DNA of 64,000 bases. It comes from DATAXP01 sp036272935. GTDB taxonomy: Bacteria; Planctomycetota; Planctomycetia; Pirellulales; PNKZ01. Where the stretch lies: positions 86,362 to 150,361 of the forward strand of contig DATAXP010000023.1 of NCBI GenBank assembly GCA_036272935.1, read 5' to 3'. Shown here one piece after another: positions 15,994 through 24,593 of this stretch (positions are counted from its first letter, which is position 1; each line of letters begins with the position of its first letter). The notes under the pieces are model-generated. The model made no database searches and had not been told where the DNA came from. It worked only from the letters and a program-made list of their open reading frames with translations. The translations under genes and the position numbers were made by a program.

Positions 15994-16312
15994 GGCGGCG
16001 ATCCAACAGCGGGCGGGATGCGTATGGCTGGGGCGATGCCACAGTAAACCGAGGCCACGGGGCGTGCAAGCAGTTACTTTGCCGGCAGCGATGGTGCCCC
16101 GTGACCGCGCGAAGAGGCAAGCATTGCGACATCGAACGACGGTGGCGGGCCGACTGAATGGCACGGCAAAGTTTTGGCATTCGGAAAAACCTCCGCGGTC
16201 GTCTCATGTTCCCAGGTGTTGAAGGCCGAATAAACAGGGCGTCAAAATGGCCTGATGGCGTGCGCTCACGCCGCGGCGAATCATCGCTGACCCGAAACAA
16301 GGAGTGAGTCGC
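15994..16312. other. Divergent intergenic region, no gene seen
   Basis: 319 nt between the DUF6807 gene (minus) and the redoxin gene (plus). It must hold two divergent promoters, but no convincing -35/-10 pair was found. GGAG at 16300-16303 is the ribosome site for the plus-strand gene. No tRNA, hairpin terminator or repeat family member was recognised. Confidence 0.5.
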
Positions 16313-18250
16313 ATGCGCTGGAGCCGGTACGAATTCCTCGGTGGCGCGTTGTCGTTAGCGGTAGCGAGTTTGGCGGGGACGGCCACAGCCGCATCGCCCT
16401 CGGCCGAAGACGCCCTGCAGTTGCAGCCGGTGCAGAAAGAGGTCGAGATCGACCGACCGGCCTCGACCGATGCCGCCAAGTGTACGATCAAGGCCGAGCA
16501 AATCGGTGGCGCGACCGGCTGGATCGTGCGCAACTCGAACGGCCAAATCCTGCGGCGTTTTGCCGATACGAACAACGACAACATCGTCGACCAATGGTGC
16601 TACTATCTCGGCGGCATCGAGGTTTACCGCGATATCGACCAGAACTTCAATGGCAAGGCCGACCAGTACCGCTGGCTGAACACCGCTGGCACGCGCTGGG
16701 CGCTCGACACGAACGAGGACGGCAAGATCGACTCGTGGAAGGCGATCTCGGCCGAGGAAGTGAGCGCCGAGCTGGTGCGAGCGATCGGGAGCCGCGATAC
16801 GGCGCAGTTCGGCCGATTGTTGGTGAGCAGCGAAGAAATCGGCTCGTTGGGCCTGGGAAGCGAGCAGGCGAAAAAGCTCGCGACCCTAGTCGACTCGGCG
16901 CCCGATCGGTTCAAGAAGTTCCTGACGGCTCAAAAGTCGCCCGGAGCGAAGTTCGCTTCGATGGGCAACAAGGTGCGCTGGGTGCATTTCGGCGGCTGGC
17001 AACCGGGGCTGGTGCCGGCTGGCACGAATGGCTCGACGAAGGACGTCGTGGTTTACGAGAACGTCGCGGCCATGGTGCAGATCGACGGCCAAAAAGAGCA
17101 GAACGACCAGATTCCGATCGGCACGCTGGTGAAGATCGCCGAAGGCTGGCGGCTGATCGATTCGCCGCCGATTCCCGGCGACGCCAGCGACACCGCCGCG
17201 GCCCAAGGATTTTTCTACCCCAGCGAACTGGCTCTGCGGCCCGAAACGCCCGCAGGGAGCGGGTCGGAAGGCGACGCCAAGGTGCAGGAATGGGTCGCCA
17301 AGCTCGAGAAGCTCGACAAGCAAATCATGACGGCCAGTCCCAGCGACCAGGCCCGGCTGAATGCCGAGCGAGCCGACCTTGTCGAGCAGATTGCTTCGCT
17401 GAACACGGGCGATGATCGCAAGTTGTGGATTCGTCAGTTGGCCGACACGATCAGCGCGGCGGCCCAAACCGGCGCGTTTCCCGACGGTGTGCAGCGGCTC
17501 AAGTCGTTGCACGAGAAGCTCGACCGGAACTCGGACGATGCCGATCTGGCCGCGTTCGTCGAGTTTCGCTATCTGACGGCGGATTACGGCTCAACGATCA
17601 GCCAGCCGAACGCCGACTTCGTGACCATTCAGAAGAAATGGCTCGACAGCCTGAACAAATATGTGACCGACCATCCGACCAGCCCCGACACGGCCGAGGC
17701 GATGCTGCAACTGGGCATTGCCCAGGAGTTTGCCGGCCAAGAGGACGAAGCCAAGAACTGGTACGGCAAGATCGTCGACGGCTTCCGTGACGCACCGGCC
17801 GCCAAGAAAGCTGGCGGCGCCAAGGCGCGGCTTGAGTCGGTCGGCAAAGTGATTCAGCTTTCGGGCAAGAGCATCACCGGCCAGCAAGTGAGCCTGGGCC
17901 AGTTCCGCGGCAAGGTGGTGGTGCTGTACTACTGGGCCACCTGGAGCGAGCCGTGCCTGAAGGACCTGGCGACACTCCGCGAGCTGCAAGCGAAGTACGC
18001 CAGGGACGGGCTGGCGATCGTCGGCATCAGCCTCGACAACCAGGCCAACGACCTGACGACGTTCATGAAAACGAACAAGCTGCCGTGGCAGCAGGTCTAC
18101 GAACCGGGCGGGCTCGACAGCCCGTTGGCCAACGCCCTTGGCATCCTCACGCTGCCGAGCGTCCTGTTGATCGATAAGCAAGGGAAGGTGGTGAACCGCA
18201 ATGTCCATGTCGGCGAACTGGACAAGGAGGTTGGAGCCCTGCTGCGATAG
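16313..18250 (+). CDS. Secreted protein with EF-hand-like motifs and a TlpA-like redoxin domain
   Basis: About 645 residues. After a signal peptide (ending GTATAAS) come three Asp/Asn-rich loops, DTNNDNIVDQ, DQNFNGKADQ and DTNEDGKIDS (about 80-145), which look like calcium-binding loops. A middle region includes a TPR-like stretch (SPDTAEAMLQLGIAQEF). A TlpA/AhpC-like thioredoxin domain occupies about 505-645. In its active site the usual WCxxC reads W544-S545-E546-P547-C548: the first Cys is Ser, so it cannot cycle a normal CxxC disulfide. ATG 16313 is preferred over GTG 16304 because GGAG lies 9 nt upstream. A UUCG-capped terminator lies 90 nt after the stop. Confidence 0.82.
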   Translation: MRWSRYEFLGGALSLAVASLAGTATAASPSAEDALQLQPVQKEVEIDRPASTDAAKCTIKAEQIGGATGWIVRNSNGQILRRFADTNNDNIVDQWCYYLGGIEVYRDIDQNFNGKADQYRWLNTAGTRWALDTNEDGKIDSWKAISAEEVSAELVRAIGSRDTAQFGRLLVSSEEIGSLGLGSEQAKKLATLVDSAPDRFKKFLTAQKSPGAKFASMGNKVRWVHFGGWQPGLVPAGTNGSTKDVVVYENVAAMVQIDGQKEQNDQIPIGTLVKIAEGWRLIDSPPIPGDASDTAAAQGFFYPSELALRPETPAGSGSEGDAKVQEWVAKLEKLDKQIMTASPSDQARLNAERADLVEQIASLNTGDDRKLWIRQLADTISAAAQTGAFPDGVQRLKSLHEKLDRNSDDADLAAFVEFRYLTADYGSTISQPNADFVTIQKKWLDSLNKYVTDHPTSPDTAEAMLQLGIAQEFAGQEDEAKNWYGKIVDGFRDAPAAKKAGGAKARLESVGKVIQLSGKSITGQQVSLGQFRGKVVVLYYWATWSEPCLKDLATLRELQAKYARDGLAIVGISLDNQANDLTTFMKTNKLPWQQVYEPGGLDSPLANALGILTLPSVLLIDKQGKVVNRNVHVGELDKEVGALLR

Positions 18251-18263
18251 TTGTGATATCGCC

Positions 18264-18334
18264 ATGACCGGCGTCCCCCACGTTGCTCATCGCTGGCAAC
18301 ACTCGACATGAATCAAAGGCCCGTGGGGGGCGCC
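18264..18334 (+). other. Structured 3' region with nested hairpins and a 15-codon ORF
   Basis: GGCGTCCCCCACG and CGTGGGGGGCGCC form 13-nt arms (one G-U pair) around a loop that contains a smaller GTTGC/GCAAC hairpin. The same stretch holds a 15-codon ORF (18264-18311) reading MTGVPHVAHRWQHST. It lies just after the redoxin gene and ends just before an intrinsic terminator. It may be mRNA 3' structure or a small RNA; no known family was recognised. Confidence 0.4.
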
Positions 18335-18339
18335 TTCTC

Positions 18340-18385
18340 GATCCGCGCCGCGGCCTTCGGGCCGCGGTGCGGATCGTTGTTTTTT
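18340..18385 (+). terminator. Intrinsic terminator with UUCG tetraloop
   Basis: 16-nt arms (18340-18355 and 18360-18375, one mismatch) enclose a TTCG loop closed by C-G, followed by GTTGTTTTTT. This is a textbook rho-independent terminator for the redoxin gene upstream. Confidence 0.93.
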
Positions 18386-18474
18386 CAGGCTACGGGTGAG
18401 AGCCTCCGGGCTACGGAGTCCAGCAGCGACCCCGTAGCCTGTAGTCCGTAGCCCGTCGCCTGCTTCACAAACCG
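18386..18474. repeat. GGCTACGGACTACAGGCTAC inverted repeat, copy 1
   Basis: The left half (18386 on, CAGGCTACGGG ... GGGCTACGG) and the right half (CCGTAGCCTGTAGTCCGTAG then CCCGTCGCCTG) are approximate reverse complements. The same words recur at 18812-18911. The two copies bracket the small membrane-protein gene at 18546-18806. Confidence 0.75.
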
Positions 18475-18545
18475 CTATCGCCATGCAAGCGAGATCATGC
18501 TATTGTCCCCGCGCCGTGTTTCTGAAGTGCGCGAAGGATTCGCTC

Positions 18546-18806
18546 ATGCAAGCCATGGTCTCCTTGGCCGAAGTCTGGTACCTGGTTGTCATTCCCATTC
18601 TGGGCTTGGGAAGCACCTGGCTGGCGCGGGTCTCGGAAGGCTCGGCACGCGAGCAATGGTGGCAAACGTTGTTCTTCGCATTCCTGGGACTGGTAGCCGG
18701 GGCGACCCTCGTGGCCATGCAGATCGGCCCTGCCGCCGGGATCGCCAGCGGAGCGACGCTGGCGATGATGGCCCTGGGGGCGACCTGCGATTTCTCGCGG
18801 CGATAG
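18546..18806 (+). CDS. Small two-helix membrane protein, unknown function
   Basis: 86 residues, MQAMVSLAEVWYLVVIPILG onward. Two hydrophobic segments (about 8-27 and 41-77, the second possibly two short helices) are joined by a charged loop SEGSAREQWW. The C-terminus is CDFSRR. No family was recognised. It is isolated: the upstream gene ends with a strong terminator and both flanks carry copies of a GGCTACGG inverted repeat. The frame is open to 18483, but ATG 18546 gives a better membrane-protein start. Length, hydrophobicity and the lack of a competing frame support a real gene; function is unknown. Confidence 0.6.
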   Translation: MQAMVSLAEVWYLVVIPILGLGSTWLARVSEGSAREQWWQTLFFAFLGLVAGATLVAMQIGPAAGIASGATLAMMALGATCDFSRR

Positions 18807-19188
18807 CGGCGGGAACAGGCGACGGGCTTCCGGCTACGGCCTACGGGCGCAGCAGGAAGCGTCGATTCGCCGCCGTCTGCAGCCTGTAGTCCGAAGCCTG
18901 TAGCCCGTTCCCGCCGCTAGCTGTTTGGCCTCATAAGCTGCGAAAACTTTGCAGCCTGCACGGCGCCGCTTTCACCCCCTAGCGGCGGCAAAATCGAAAA
19001 AAAGCCTCCCTAACGTATAACCCGCAACCGAAACCAATACATAGGTTGCAGGGTCGTTCGAGGCATCTGGTTCGTCGCGGCCGCTCGACACTCGGCTGGC
19101 GGGCAATTCCGCGACGCGACACGGTCCCGCGCCAGCGCCTCGAAATGCGCCCCGTACGATGCGAATCCGATCAAGGAGGAAGAGGAAT
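18807..19188. other. 382-nt intergenic region upstream of the BON-domain gene
   Basis: The first 105 nt hold the second copy of the GGCTACGG repeat. The rest must contain the promoter and 5' leader of the BON-domain gene. AT-richer sequence near 18990-19045 (around AACGTATAACC and CCAATACATAGG) is the likely promoter area, but no clear -35/-10 pair can be assigned. AAGGAGG at 19171-19177 is the ribosome site. Confidence 0.45.
18812..18911. repeat. GGCTACGGACTACAGGCTAC inverted repeat, copy 2
   Basis: The left half (ACAGGCGACGGGCTTCCGGC onward) and the right half (GCCTGTAGTCCGAAGCCTGT then AGCCCGTTCCC) are imperfect inverted copies of the same words seen at 18386-18474. Confidence 0.75.
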
Positions 19189-20568
19189 ATGCGACGTTTC
19201 ATTCTCGGCGTGGCGATCTCGGCCGTCGCCGGCCTGAGTCCCGCCTGGGCGGTCGCGGCGGATCAGGAAGCCGCACAGCGCATTGCCGCTTCGCTGCGGG
19301 CCAGCGGCCGACTGACCGACTACAGTCTCGGCGTCCAGTACGAAGAGGGCACGGTGTGGCTGTCGGGCCGCGTGGCCGACGAGCAACAGATGGATGAAGC
19401 CGTGGAGATGGCCCGCAACCTGCCCGACGTCACCGATGTCGTAAACAACCTTGAAATCCGCCCAAGCCGGCCGGCTACGAGCTCGGCGGTCCGCCTGGCG
19501 ACCGAAGCGACCGACTCCGCCGATCAGCAAATCGCCGACGAGCAGGTGATCCAAGTCGCGCACACCAGCGATAACAGCGAACTGCGGCTGCGCACGGCCA
19601 CTCGCAATCTGCTCGGCATGCGCGGCTTCGCCTCTCCGGCCAAGGTGCCGACTGGTGATCAAGCGCAAACCACGCAGCAGCGCATGCCGACCAAAGTGCA
19701 ACCTCGCCCGGCCACGCAACAGCGCGTTGCCGCCCCGGTGCAACAAAAGATCATCTTGCAGCCGAAGGCCACCGTGCAGCAGAAGCCGACCGCGCACAAG
19801 CAAGCCACGGTGCAGATGAGGCCTCCGGTGCAAGCGGCCCCCGCCCCTGCGGCACTGCCGGCCGTCTCGAACCCCGGCGATCCGGGCGATCCGCTGGCCC
19901 GCTCGGGCAGCACTCGTTTTGCTCCGGCGTCGTCACGGCGCAGCTCGAGCGAACCGGTGATTCGCACGCCGGCCACGCCGCGCGCCACCGGCAATCAAGT
20001 TAGCGGCAACCGCCCCGCCTCGTACGACGAGACGGCGCAGCCGGTGATGATGGCCCCGCAGCAGGGCGAAGTGGTTATGCAAGGCGAACCGGCGGGCGAA
20101 GTGGAATACGAAATGGCCATGCAGCCGCAGGCTGCCGCGCAAGGACAACTGGTCCGGCGGATGCCGACCCAGCAGACCGGCTTCTTCCACCATCACCGTG
20201 CTCCGCCTTACGGCCCGCCGTGTGGGCCGAATTGCGGTCCCTATGGCGGCGGACCAGGTGGATATCCGGGAGGAATGAGTGGCCCGGGAGGAATGGGTGG
20301 CCCGGTTGGCATGGGTGGGTACGGCATGGCCGGTGGTCCGGTGGGCTACGACAACCCGCAGCTGCCGAACTACGCCTGGCCTTCGTACGCCGCGTACCCC
20401 AATTACGCCGCACTGACTTACCCCACGCAGTACTCGGCCGCGGCCTGGCCCTACATCGGCCCGTTCTACCCCTATCCGCAAGTGCCGCTCGGCTGGCGGA
20501 AGGTGGCCCTGGAATGGGACGACGGCTGGTGGTTCCTCTCGTTCCACGACCGGCATTGCCATCACTAA
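19189..20568 (+). CDS. Secreted BON-domain protein with Gln/Pro and Gly-rich regions
   Basis: About 459 residues. A signal peptide (1-23) leads to a BON domain (about 26-91; GRLTDYSLGVQYEEGTVWLSGRV ending VVNNLEIRP). BON domains bind membranes or outer-membrane partners. Residues about 150-240 are a low-complexity Gln/Pro/Lys run (QQRMPTKVQPRPATQQRVAA and similar). About 330-400 are Gly/Pro-rich (GPGGYPGG repeats). The C-terminus WDDGWWFLSFHDRHCHH is aromatic and His-rich. The start has an excellent AAGGAGG 12 nt upstream. It is followed by a perfect 10-bp hairpin and, 284 nt on, by a lipoprotein gene. Probably a cell-envelope protein; role unknown. Confidence 0.8.
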   Translation: MRRFILGVAISAVAGLSPAWAVAADQEAAQRIAASLRASGRLTDYSLGVQYEEGTVWLSGRVADEQQMDEAVEMARNLPDVTDVVNNLEIRPSRPATSSAVRLATEATDSADQQIADEQVIQVAHTSDNSELRLRTATRNLLGMRGFASPAKVPTGDQAQTTQQRMPTKVQPRPATQQRVAAPVQQKIILQPKATVQQKPTAHKQATVQMRPPVQAAPAPAALPAVSNPGDPGDPLARSGSTRFAPASSRRSSSEPVIRTPATPRATGNQVSGNRPASYDETAQPVMMAPQQGEVVMQGEPAGEVEYEMAMQPQAAAQGQLVRRMPTQQTGFFHHHRAPPYGPPCGPNCGPYGGGPGGYPGGMSGPGGMGGPVGMGGYGMAGGPVGYDNPQLPNYAWPSYAAYPNYAALTYPTQYSAAAWPYIGPFYPYPQVPLGWRKVALEWDDGWWFLSFHDRHCHH

Positions 20569-20606
20569 CGGCTAGACCGGTCGTGGGTTAATCGTTCGAT
20601 AGCATC

Positions 20607-20644
20607 TCGGCCTCCGTGCGAACCGCCAGTCGCTCGGAGGCCGA
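20607..20644 (+). terminator. Hairpin after the BON-domain gene
   Basis: Perfect 10-nt arms TCGGCCTCCG / CGGAGGCCGA with an 18-nt loop, 39 nt after the stop. Only a weak T-rich tail (TTCTCTG) follows, so it is a probable but not certain terminator. Confidence 0.55.
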
Positions 20645-20852
20645 TTCTCTGCGCTGCTAGCACATCGGCTGCCGGTTTTTCCTGCCTAACCGGAAAAATC
20701 CGCAAGTTTGTTGCAACCGGCGCCGATATCTACGCCTAGATTTTCCGTCCCAGCGGCCGAGCGAGTGTCGCGTGGCGGAAACGGTCGGACGCATGGCGGT
20801 CGACTGCCACGAAACCCCGTTGCACACCAATCGCCGACCCAAGGAATACACA

Positions 20853-21434
20853 ATGGTTCGCAAGCCCCTCTACGCTGCGGCACTGTTGGCCATTGCTCTG
20901 TGCTCGGTCGGCAGCACGGGTTGCACGTTTCCGTTCAACACTGTGACGGGACCTTACTTCCACGCCCCGTTTCCGATTCCGGTGAGCCCGTACTTCCAGA
21001 AGCTAGTTGAAGACCGCAAATGGAACGCCGAACGCTACGAGCGCGTGCCGATCCTTGGTCCGTTGACTGCCGGCGGGCCAGCCGTGGCGCTTGACCCGCC
21101 GACGCCTGATGAAGTGATGCGCGCCCTGGAGAAGGCCAGCCCCGTGCAAGGCGGCGTGCCGTTGCTGTACGAAGTGCAGCGCAACAATGTGCGCATGACC
21201 GTCGAGCCGATCTGCGATTACGTCGATCCGCCGCGCTTCTATCCGCTGGTCGGCCCGGCGCAGCTGCACCACGCCCACTACAAGTGCACGATCTACTACA
21301 CGCAGGTCAACCGTATCGGCTGGCCGCTGCCTTCGACGCACGTCGACGAGGATTCGCGCGAAGTGATCTACATCGACCACAACCACTTGCACATGGTCGG
21401 CAACGTCGACGAGGGGCCGGGCGCCGGAATCTAA
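20853..21434 (+). CDS. Conserved-looking lipoprotein, unknown function
   Basis: 193 residues. A type II signal peptide ends in the lipobox GSTGC (Cys24), followed by TFPFNTVTGPYFHAPFPIPV. The mature part contains a TPDEVMRALEKASPVQGGVP segment and ends with EVIYIDHNHLHMVG. No catalytic motif is evident. ATG 20853 has AAGGA upstream and gives the lipobox at the right distance; the longer frame at 20772 would bury it. It probably lies in the outer or inner membrane facing the periplasm. It follows the BON-domain gene on the same strand, but a hairpin between them suggests separate transcription. Confidence 0.75.
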   Translation: MVRKPLYAAALLAIALCSVGSTGCTFPFNTVTGPYFHAPFPIPVSPYFQKLVEDRKWNAERYERVPILGPLTAGGPAVALDPPTPDEVMRALEKASPVQGGVPLLYEVQRNNVRMTVEPICDYVDPPRFYPLVGPAQLHHAHYKCTIYYTQVNRIGWPLPSTHVDEDSREVIYIDHNHLHMVGNVDEGPGAGI

Positions 21435-21539
21435 CGGCGACGTTTTCTGGCCTGACTCGCATCGCGCCCGCACCATGTCGCTGCCCCTTGCCCTGGCAAC
21501 CGCCACGGCAAGGCGTGACCTCCGCCGACGAGCAGGCCG

Positions 21540-24500
21540 ATGACTACGAAGTTTGGCACGATCGCCGTTATCGTTTGGTTTGGGATAGCCCTCGCCGCCA
21601 CACGGCTCGGCGCCGAGCCCGCGCAAGATCAGTACGCCGTTGCCGCTGGGCACTACGCTCGCGGCCGCTGGCAGTTGGCCTGGGACGAATTTCGCGTTTT
21701 CCTGGCCGAGTATCCTGCCCATCCGCAGGCGTTGGCCGCGCGCTACTATGCCGGCGAGGCCTTGGTGCAGCTCGCCCGCTGGGCCAACGTCGTCGAACAC
21801 TTCACGCAGTTTCTCGAAGACAATCCTCCCGAGCAGTTTCGGCGCAAAGCCCGTTTCCGCCTGGCCGAGGCTCGGTTCTTCGCCGACCAGCGGGCTGGGG
21901 CGAGACGCGAACTCGAAGCGTTCGTCGCCGACGACCAGCGCGATCGCATGACGGTGTACGCGCTAGGCTATCTCGGCGATGTCGAGTTAGAAGAAGGGCA
22001 TTCCGCCGCGGCCGAATCGTGTTATCGCCGAGCGTTGGCGATTCCCGGATCTGGCGCGTCGCTCGAAGCGCTGCGGTTCGGTTTGGCAAGTGCTTGCGAA
22101 GCTCAGGCAACCGCCGACGTCGACAAACACCGCGAGGCCCTGCGGATTTATCGTGAACTTGCAGCCTCGACGGATGGCCCGCTGGCCGAGCGCGCGGCGC
22201 TCCGCTTGGCAAATTGCCTTGCTACTGCCGATGACCATCAGGCCGCGGTCCGCGAATACGCCGCGTTCCGCAAGCGTTTTCCGAAGAGCGCGTCGCTGGC
22301 GCTCGCGCAGCTTGGCGAAGCCCAATCTCAGTATCAGCTCAAACAGTTCGAGCCCGCGCTCGAACGGCTGAAGCCGCTTGCCGATGATGAACAATTCTCC
22401 GTTGAGGCTCGCTACTGGATCGGCATCGTTCATCAGGCGGCCAATCGCCCGGACGAAGCACTCGCGGCCTTGCAATCCGCAGCCGAACGCGCCGATGCGT
22501 CGCCCCCACATCCGCTGCACACGGCGATCGCCTATCGCACCGGCGAAGTGCTGCTGGAAACCGGCCACCCCGGCGACGCCTTCGAGCAGTTCCAAGACGT
22601 CGTGAACGACGGGATGGATGGCCCCTGGGCCGAGCAAGCTGTGTGGGGACAGCTTCGCGCGGCATTAGCCGAGAAGGATTACGAGCAGGTCGATGCCAAT
22701 ACCGCGCTGTTTGTCGAGCATTGGCCTGCGGTCGATCGCGTCGCCGCGGTGTGGCAAGCGTATCTGCGTGCCCTGCTGGCTCGCGATCAGTTCGACGATG
22801 CCCGCGCGGTCGTCGAATTCCGCCTGTCGCAAGACGCGGCAGCGCGCGACGTGGCGATCGATCGCTACCTGCTGGCACTAGCGCATCTCGGCGCCCGACA
22901 ATGGGACGACGCGCTGGCGGCGCTCAAGCCGGTGGTCGCGCAGGGGCCGGCCGATCTCAAGCCCGACGCCCAGCGTGCCCAGGCCGCCGCGTTGATCGGA
23001 CAAGAAAAGTTCCTGAAGGCATGCGCTCCGCTGCGTGCGTACCTCGCCGCCGTGGCCAGTCGCCCGCCGAGCGACGACGTCATCGTGGCCCGCGCCCAAC
23101 TTTGCGTCTGCTACGCGCGCACAGGCCGGTTCGATCTGGCTCGGCAAGAGTGGAAAGCGGTCCTCGCCGCAAAGCCAACAAGCAGCGTGCTGGCGGCGGC
23201 GAGGTCAAGCGTGGCGGAAGCAGCACTCGCAGCCGAAGATACAACCTGGGCTGCCGAACTGTTCGAATCGTTGACCGGTGCCGGTTGCGCCGAGCCGGTG
23301 CGTATCCGCGCCTGGTGGGGCGTCGCGCGTAGCCGTCTGCGTGCAGGGCTCACCGCCGATGCGCTGGCGGCGCTCGAGCACGTAGCCGAGCAATCAATCG
23401 ACTTGTCGCTAGCCGCCGAGGCTGAGCTGCTGCTGGCTCGATCGCTCGAACAACAATCGAACGATCGCGAAGCCCTGCGGCACTTCACGCGGCTCGTCGA
23501 GCGTCACCAGAACGAGGACCAGTTGGCCGCAGGGCTCGAAGCGGTTGGACGTCTGCACGATCGTCTCGGCTCGCCGGACCTGGCCATCGCTGCCTACGAA
23601 CGTCTTCAAGACGAATTCCCTCACCGCCTCGGTCGCGACGCCGTGCTTTACAATCTTGCCTGGGCCGAGCGCGCCGCCGGCGACCCCGCCGCCGCCGATG
23701 CCGATTTCCTCGAACTCACCTGGGATTATCCCGAGAGCCGCTACTGGCCCGATGCCATCTACCGCCTCGCCGAGCGGGCGCTGGAAACCGATCACGCCGA
23801 TCGTGCCGCGGCGCTGCTCGATGAACTGCTCGCCGCCAGGCCCGCGGACACAATCCTCCCGCATGCCCTGTATCTGCGCGGCCAGGCTGCCATCGCCGCC
23901 GACGAGTGGCAGGCGGCCCGCAAGCCGCTGACGCAGCTCATCGAGCAATTCCCCGATCACGCCTTGTTGCCACTGGCCGAGTTCTGGCTGGCCGAGTCGG
24001 CCTACCGCCTCGACGACTTTGCCGCGGCGCGGAACGGGTTCGATACGCTGGCCGCCCGTGCCGCAACGACCACGAAAGAACCTTGGCAGGCAATCGTCGT
24101 GCTCCGCCGAGCCCAGCTGCTGGCGCAAGAAAAATCATGGACCGAAGCACGTGAGCTGGCGGAGAGCATCGCCGCGACGTTTCCCGACTTCGAGCAGCAG
24201 CACGAGGTCGAATACCTCGTCGGTCGCTGCCTGGCAGCTAAGGCCGACTTCGACGGTGCCCGCGAAGCGTATCGCCGAGTGCTCGATTCGCCGACCGCCA
24301 GAGCCAGCGAAACCGCCGCGATGGCCCAGTGGATGATCGGCGAATCGTATTTTCATCAACGTCAATACGAGCGGGCGATCCGCGAATACCTGCGCGTCGA
24401 AATCCTCTACGCCTATCCGGCGTGGCAAGCCGCCGCGCTGTTGCAGGCCGGCAAGTGTTACGAGGTGCTCGGCCAGCAAACCACAGCCATCGAGTTGTAC

Positions 24501-24593
24501 ACGCGCCTCTTGAAGAACTTCGCCGGCACGCCCTGGGCCGACGAGGCCCGGCGACGACTGGCGACCGCCCAGGAACATCTCGAACGCAAATGA
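21540..24593 (+). CDS. Large periplasmic TPR-repeat protein
   Basis: 1017 residues: a signal peptide (1-25, ending RLGAEP), then about 25 tetratricopeptide-like helical repeats across the whole protein (for example GHYARGRWQLAWDEFRVFLAEYPAHPQALAARYYAGEALVQLARW and later EQQTTAIELYTRLLKNF-like units of the YbgF/BamD kind). TPR arrays hold protein complexes together. Its TGA overlaps the ATG of an ExbB/TolQ gene (ATGA), so it is the first cistron of a TPR-ExbB-ExbD-toroid operon. Inference: a periplasmic scaffold for that energised complex, comparable to YbgF (CpoB) beside Tol-Pal. There is no enzyme motif. Confidence 0.85.
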   Translation: MTTKFGTIAVIVWFGIALAATRLGAEPAQDQYAVAAGHYARGRWQLAWDEFRVFLAEYPAHPQALAARYYAGEALVQLARWANVVEHFTQFLEDNPPEQFRRKARFRLAEARFFADQRAGARRELEAFVADDQRDRMTVYALGYLGDVELEEGHSAAAESCYRRALAIPGSGASLEALRFGLASACEAQATADVDKHREALRIYRELAASTDGPLAERAALRLANCLATADDHQAAVREYAAFRKRFPKSASLALAQLGEAQSQYQLKQFEPALERLKPLADDEQFSVEARYWIGIVHQAANRPDEALAALQSAAERADASPPHPLHTAIAYRTGEVLLETGHPGDAFEQFQDVVNDGMDGPWAEQAVWGQLRAALAEKDYEQVDANTALFVEHWPAVDRVAAVWQAYLRALLARDQFDDARAVVEFRLSQDAAARDVAIDRYLLALAHLGARQWDDALAALKPVVAQGPADLKPDAQRAQAAALIGQEKFLKACAPLRAYLAAVASRPPSDDVIVARAQLCVCYARTGRFDLARQEWKAVLAAKPTSSVLAAARSSVAEAALAAEDTTWAAELFESLTGAGCAEPVRIRAWWGVARSRLRAGLTADALAALEHVAEQSIDLSLAAEAELLLARSLEQQSNDREALRHFTRLVERHQNEDQLAAGLEAVGRLHDRLGSPDLAIAAYERLQDEFPHRLGRDAVLYNLAWAERAAGDPAAADADFLELTWDYPESRYWPDAIYRLAERALETDHADRAAALLDELLAARPADTILPHALYLRGQAAIAADEWQAARKPLTQLIEQFPDHALLPLAEFWLAESAYRLDDFAAARNGFDTLAARAATTTKEPWQAIVVLRRAQLLAQEKSWTEARELAESIAATFPDFEQQHEVEYLVGRCLAAKADFDGAREAYRRVLDSPTARASETAAMAQWMIGESYFHQRQYERAIREYLRVEILYAYPAWQAAALLQAGKCYEVLGQQTTAIELYTRLLKNFAGTPWADEARRRLATAQEHLERK

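Noticed and set aside
16150..16185. Possible sigma54 promoter (TGGCACG ... TTTTGGCA)
   Set aside because: The spacing between the GG and GC elements does not fit the -24/-12 rule.
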